This document shows, piece after piece, positions 61,240-64,000 of a DNA stretch of 64,000 nt; the stretch's first letter is position 1; each line of letters begins with the position of its first letter. The position numbers and the translations under genes are program-made. The notes under the pieces are model-generated. The model was not told the DNA's origin. It saw only the letters and a program-made list of their open reading frames with translations, and made no database searches. The stretch is from RGIG3102 sp045633415 (GTDB lineage: Bacteria; Bacillota; Clostridia; Oscillospirales; Ruminococcaceae), in assembly GCA_045633415.1 (NCBI GenBank), contig JAZQYH010000058.1, positions 10,138-74,137 on the forward strand, in the 5' to 3' direction.

Positions 61240-61296
61240 TCTTGGCATATAATAGCGTATATAATATATATGCTACAAAAACACAAAAAATTCCCT

Positions 61297-61326
61297 TTAT
61301 TGTCAATGTTTACTTGCGGGTATAAT
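61297..61326 (+). promoter_or_regulatory. Possible promoter of murA
   Basis: A perfect TATAAT lies at 61321. TTATTG is 18 bases upstream, and TTGTCA 15 bases upstream is an alternative -35. The transcript would start about 70 bases before murA. Confidence 0.5.
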
Positions 61327-61401
61327 GAGTAAAATAATAAGGTTAATTTAAATTCAATTTTTTTATATAAATTTGTTAATTGGTTCCAAAGGAGAAATAA
61401 T

Positions 61402-62688
61402 TTGGAAAAGTATATTGTTAAGGGCGGTCAGCCTCTGAAAGGCGAAGTATATATCAGCGGTGCCAAAAACTCTGCTGTTGCACTGCTTCCTGCCACAGTT
61501 CTTGCAAACGATGTATGCATTCTGGAAAATGTGCCAGACATCAGCGACATCCGCAAAGAAATCGAAATCCTTAAAGAAATGGGTGCAAAGGTAAGAAAAA
61601 TCAGCCCATCCATTCTTGAAATTGATACATCCACCCTGGACACAACAGTTGTGCCAATGGAGCTGGGCGTTAAGTTCCGTGCTTCCTACTATTTCCTTGG
61701 CAGTCTGCTGTCCCGTTTTGGTAAAGCCAGCGTGCCAATGCCAGGCGGCTGTGACCTTGGCGCAAGACCTATCGACCAGCATCTGAAAGCATTTATGGCC
61801 CTTGGTGCAGAATATAATCTGGACTATGCCATGGTAAATGTTTCTACAGATGATTTACAGGGTGCCCATGTGTTCTTTGACACAATTTCAGTAGGTGCTA
61901 CAATCAATGCTATGCTGGCTGCAGCAATGGCAAAAGGCACAACAATTCTGGAAAACGTTGCAAAAGAACCACACGTTGTTGATGTTGCAAACTTCCTCAA
62001 TACAATGGGTGCTGATATCCGTGGTGCAGGTACAGACGTTATCAAAATCCGCGGTGTTGAAAAAATGCATGGTGCAACATACACAGTTGTTCCAGACCAG
62101 ATTGAAGCAGGTACTTTTATGGTTGCAGCAGCAGCTACAAGAGGCGATGTGATGATTAAAAATGTTATTCCTGAACATCTGGAATCCATCACAAGCAAAC
62201 TGCGTTCAACAGGTGCAATCGTTGAAGAATTTGACGAAGCTGTACACGTTATCGGTGTTGATGAATACAACAGCACAAACATCAAAACAATGCCTCATCC
62301 AGGTTTCCCAACAGACCTGCAGTCTGTAATGGGTGTTCTCCTTTGCCTTGCAAAAGGTACATCCATTATTACAGAAAGCATCTGGGACAGCCGTTTCAAA
62401 TACTGTGACGAGCTGAATAAAATGGGTGCCAGCATTAAAGTGGAAGGCCGTGTGGCTGTGTTTGAAGGTGTAGACAAATTGAGACCAGCACCTGTAAAAG
62501 CAACAGACCTGCGTGCCGGTGCAGCACTTATCGTGGCTGCTCTTACAACAGAAGGTCAGAGTGAAATTACAGAAATCCAGCACGTTGAACGTGGCTATGT
62601 GGATATTGTAAAGAAAATCCGTGCACTGGGCGGCGACATCGTAAAGGTGGATATCCCAGAAAACGACCTGCTGAAAAAAGCATATTGA
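61402..62688 (+). CDS. murA: UDP-N-acetylglucosamine 1-carboxyvinyltransferase
   Basis: A 428-residue EPSP-like enzyme for the first committed step of peptidoglycan synthesis. K22 and N23 (SGAKNSAVALLPA) and the PEP-reactive C117 in MPGGCDLGARPIDQH are conserved; Cys at this site predicts normal fosfomycin sensitivity of the enzyme. The start is TTG at 61402 after AAAGGAGAAATAAT. Its neighbours also act on the cell wall (M23 peptidase, yycJ). Confidence 0.96.
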   Translation: MEKYIVKGGQPLKGEVYISGAKNSAVALLPATVLANDVCILENVPDISDIRKEIEILKEMGAKVRKISPSILEIDTSTLDTTVVPMELGVKFRASYYFLGSLLSRFGKASVPMPGGCDLGARPIDQHLKAFMALGAEYNLDYAMVNVSTDDLQGAHVFFDTISVGATINAMLAAAMAKGTTILENVAKEPHVVDVANFLNTMGADIRGAGTDVIKIRGVEKMHGATYTVVPDQIEAGTFMVAAAATRGDVMIKNVIPEHLESITSKLRSTGAIVEEFDEAVHVIGVDEYNSTNIKTMPHPGFPTDLQSVMGVLLCLAKGTSIITESIWDSRFKYCDELNKMGASIKVEGRVAVFEGVDKLRPAPVKATDLRAGAALIVAALTTEGQSEITEIQHVERGYVDIVKKIRALGGDIVKVDIPENDLLKKAY

Positions 62689-62696
62689 TAAAAACA

Positions 62697-62732
62697 AAAA
62701 GCGGAGTGCTGGCATCAACACTCCGCTTTATT
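62697..62732 (+). terminator. Intrinsic terminator of murA
   Basis: AAAGCGGAGTG and CACTCCGCTTT form a stem followed by an AT-rich run. Confidence 0.85.
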
Positions 62733-62750
62733 AAAATAAAAGGACTATAA

Positions 62751-63542
62751 ATGGCAAGATATATTTCTCTTTATTCCGGCTCTTCAGGCAACTGCTCTGT
62801 TGTGGAAGAAAACGGAAAGTTTATTCTTATAGATATGGGCAAATCTGCCCGCCTTACAAACAAAGCTCTTACAGAACTGGGACTGGATATCAAAAACCTG
62901 CAGGGTATTCTGGTAAGCCACGAACACACCGACCACACCGCAGGGTTGAAGGTTTTTCTGAAAAACCTGCGTGTGCCTGTGTACACAGGTGTGGCAACTG
63001 CCGACTATCTGACATACCACGACTTACTGCCTGCCCACATCGACATATACGATGCTGACTATTCAGGCTTTGATATAGGTGATTTTCACGTTAAAGGCTT
63101 TGAAACACCACACGACTCTGTGTGCTGTATGGGCTACAGAATAGCCACTGCCAAAGGCAGAAAAATGTCCATTGCCACCGACCTTGGCTGTGTCACAGAA
63201 GAAATATACAACAATCTGAAAAACGTTGACCTTGCAGTAGTAGAGTCAAACTACGATGTACACATGCTGCAGGATGGTCCATACCCATATTATCTGAAAA
63301 GCCGCATTGCATCAAACCGTGGACATCTGTCCAACGACCAGTCTGCACAGACAACACTGCGCCTTATTGAAAGCGGTGTAAACAAAATCCAGCTGTGCCA
63401 CCTGTCAAACAACAATAACACACCGTCTCTGGCACTGGGACGGGTGCAGAAAGCCGCCACAGACAGCGGTATAATCATCAGAAACGAAGCACAGGTAAAG
63501 GTAAACCGCCGCCACGAAATCACATCTGATACAGAGTTTTAA
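62751..63542 (+). CDS. YycJ/WalJ-like MBL-fold hydrolase
   Basis: A 263-residue metallo-beta-lactamase-fold protein with the metal site HEHTDH (residues 57-62), then PHDSVCCMGY and LCHLSNNNNTP. This matches YycJ/WalJ, often near walKR and rlmH in Firmicutes, with a nuclease-like fold linked to cell division and wall homeostasis. It starts after AAAGGACTATAA. Confidence 0.92.
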   Translation: MARYISLYSGSSGNCSVVEENGKFILIDMGKSARLTNKALTELGLDIKNLQGILVSHEHTDHTAGLKVFLKNLRVPVYTGVATADYLTYHDLLPAHIDIYDADYSGFDIGDFHVKGFETPHDSVCCMGYRIATAKGRKMSIATDLGCVTEEIYNNLKNVDLAVVESNYDVHMLQDGPYPYYLKSRIASNRGHLSNDQSAQTTLRLIESGVNKIQLCHLSNNNNTPSLALGRVQKAATDSGIIIRNEAQVKVNRRHEITSDTEF

Positions 63543-63551
63543 GGAGAAATT

Positions 63552-64000
63552 ATGCAGAATATCACTATAATCGCCATGGGCAAAGTGCAGAAGGGCTTTC
63601 TGTCTGACGGCTGTAACGAATACATAAAACGTCTGAAACCAATGTGCAACTTTAAGCTTATTGAACTGGACGACGAGCATCTGCCTGAAAAAAACCTTAA
63701 CCAGACACTTATAGACAAGGCACTGGAAAAGGAAAGTGTAAAAATTCTGGCAAACATCCCTAAACAGAGCTATGTAATCACCCTTTGTATCGAGGGTAAA
63801 CAGCTGTCCAGTGAACAGCTGGCTGAAACCATAGCACAGAAAGGTGTGGAAGGCTTTTCAAACATCTGTTTCATCATCGGCTCAAGCCACGGTCTTCACG
63901 AAAAAGTAAAGGCGGCAAGCCAGCTGAGACTGTCTTTTTCCAAAATGACATTCCCACACCAGATGGCAAGACTGATTGCACTGGAGCAGACCTACAGAGC
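63552..64000 (+). CDS. rlmH: 23S rRNA pseudouridine1915 N3-methyltransferase (partial)
   Basis: The first 149 residues of RlmH, a SPOUT methyltransferase that acts on pseudouridine 1915 of 23S rRNA. FIIGSSHGLHEKVKAAS and LSFSKMTFPHQMARLIALEQ are the family's knot and cofactor segments. The gene runs past the window edge; about ten residues are missing judging from the usual length. It starts after AAGGAGAAATT, nine bases after yycJ. Confidence 0.95.
   Translation, partial: MQNITIIAMGKVQKGFLSDGCNEYIKRLKPMCNFKLIELDDEHLPEKNLNQTLIDKALEKESVKILANIPKQSYVITLCIEGKQLSSEQLAETIAQKGVEGFSNICFIIGSSHGLHEKVKAASQLRLSFSKMTFPHQMARLIALEQTYR

Overview
The window looks like a chromosomal stretch from a low-to-moderate GC Firmicute, most likely a gut-type Clostridia of the Oscillospiraceae/Ruminococcaceae kind. 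The signs are strong AGGAGG-type ribosome binding sites, occasional GTG and TTG starts, sigma-A promoters, Gram-positive lipoproteins, a cell-wall M23 peptidase with LysM and G5 domains, WalJ/YycJ, and a zinc-type ribosomal protein L31. The genus is an inference; no 16S rRNA gene is present.

1-3.1 kb: the tail of one gene, a nucleoside hydrolase, rmuC, then tRNA-Leu(GAG) with its promoter and terminator. Behind the tRNA lies a GC-rich, hairpin-rich block bounded by a second copy of the last 14 bases of the tRNA, followed by a second terminator and a gene remnant.

3.1-20.7 kb: a compact prophage. A leftward lysogeny pair (repressor and an ImmA-like peptidase fused to an HTH) faces a rightward programme: small regulators, a replisome organiser, an ArpU-like late regulator, terminase, portal, scaffold, coat, adaptor, a P22 gp10-like tail hub, a tail spike with an SGNH esterase fold, M23 endolysin, holin and an ejection-like protein. 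There is no tape measure, which suggests a podovirus, and no recognisable integrase. A dispersed repeat family sits in two of its intergenic gaps and again at 23.5 kb outside it.

20.8-34 kb: accessory metabolism and housekeeping. It holds a sugar O-acetyltransferase, three tandem GNAT paralogues, dinB, an isoaspartyl dipeptidase with an altered metal-ligand residue, yigZ, rpmE, a phosphoglucomutase, yifB, a GNAT, two lipoproteins and a flavin-type oxidase.

34-50 kb: a 1326-residue surface protein; leftward tex, a YfhO-type membrane protein, yfbR and dusB; then rightward polA-rimI-tsaD, acpP and two tandem proteins that look like free-standing copies of the MgsA/RarA C-terminal domain.

50-64 kb: a short-chain dehydrogenase, an XRE-family membrane regulator between two identical terminators, a likely nucleoside-salvage group (PfkB kinase, DUF401 permease, nucleoside hydrolase), a large unknown membrane protein, rnpB on the minus strand, a TM2 protein, an RluA-type pseudouridine synthase, the M23/LysM peptidase, murA, yycJ and the start of rlmH. 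Most genes outside the prophage are short units with their own intrinsic terminators.
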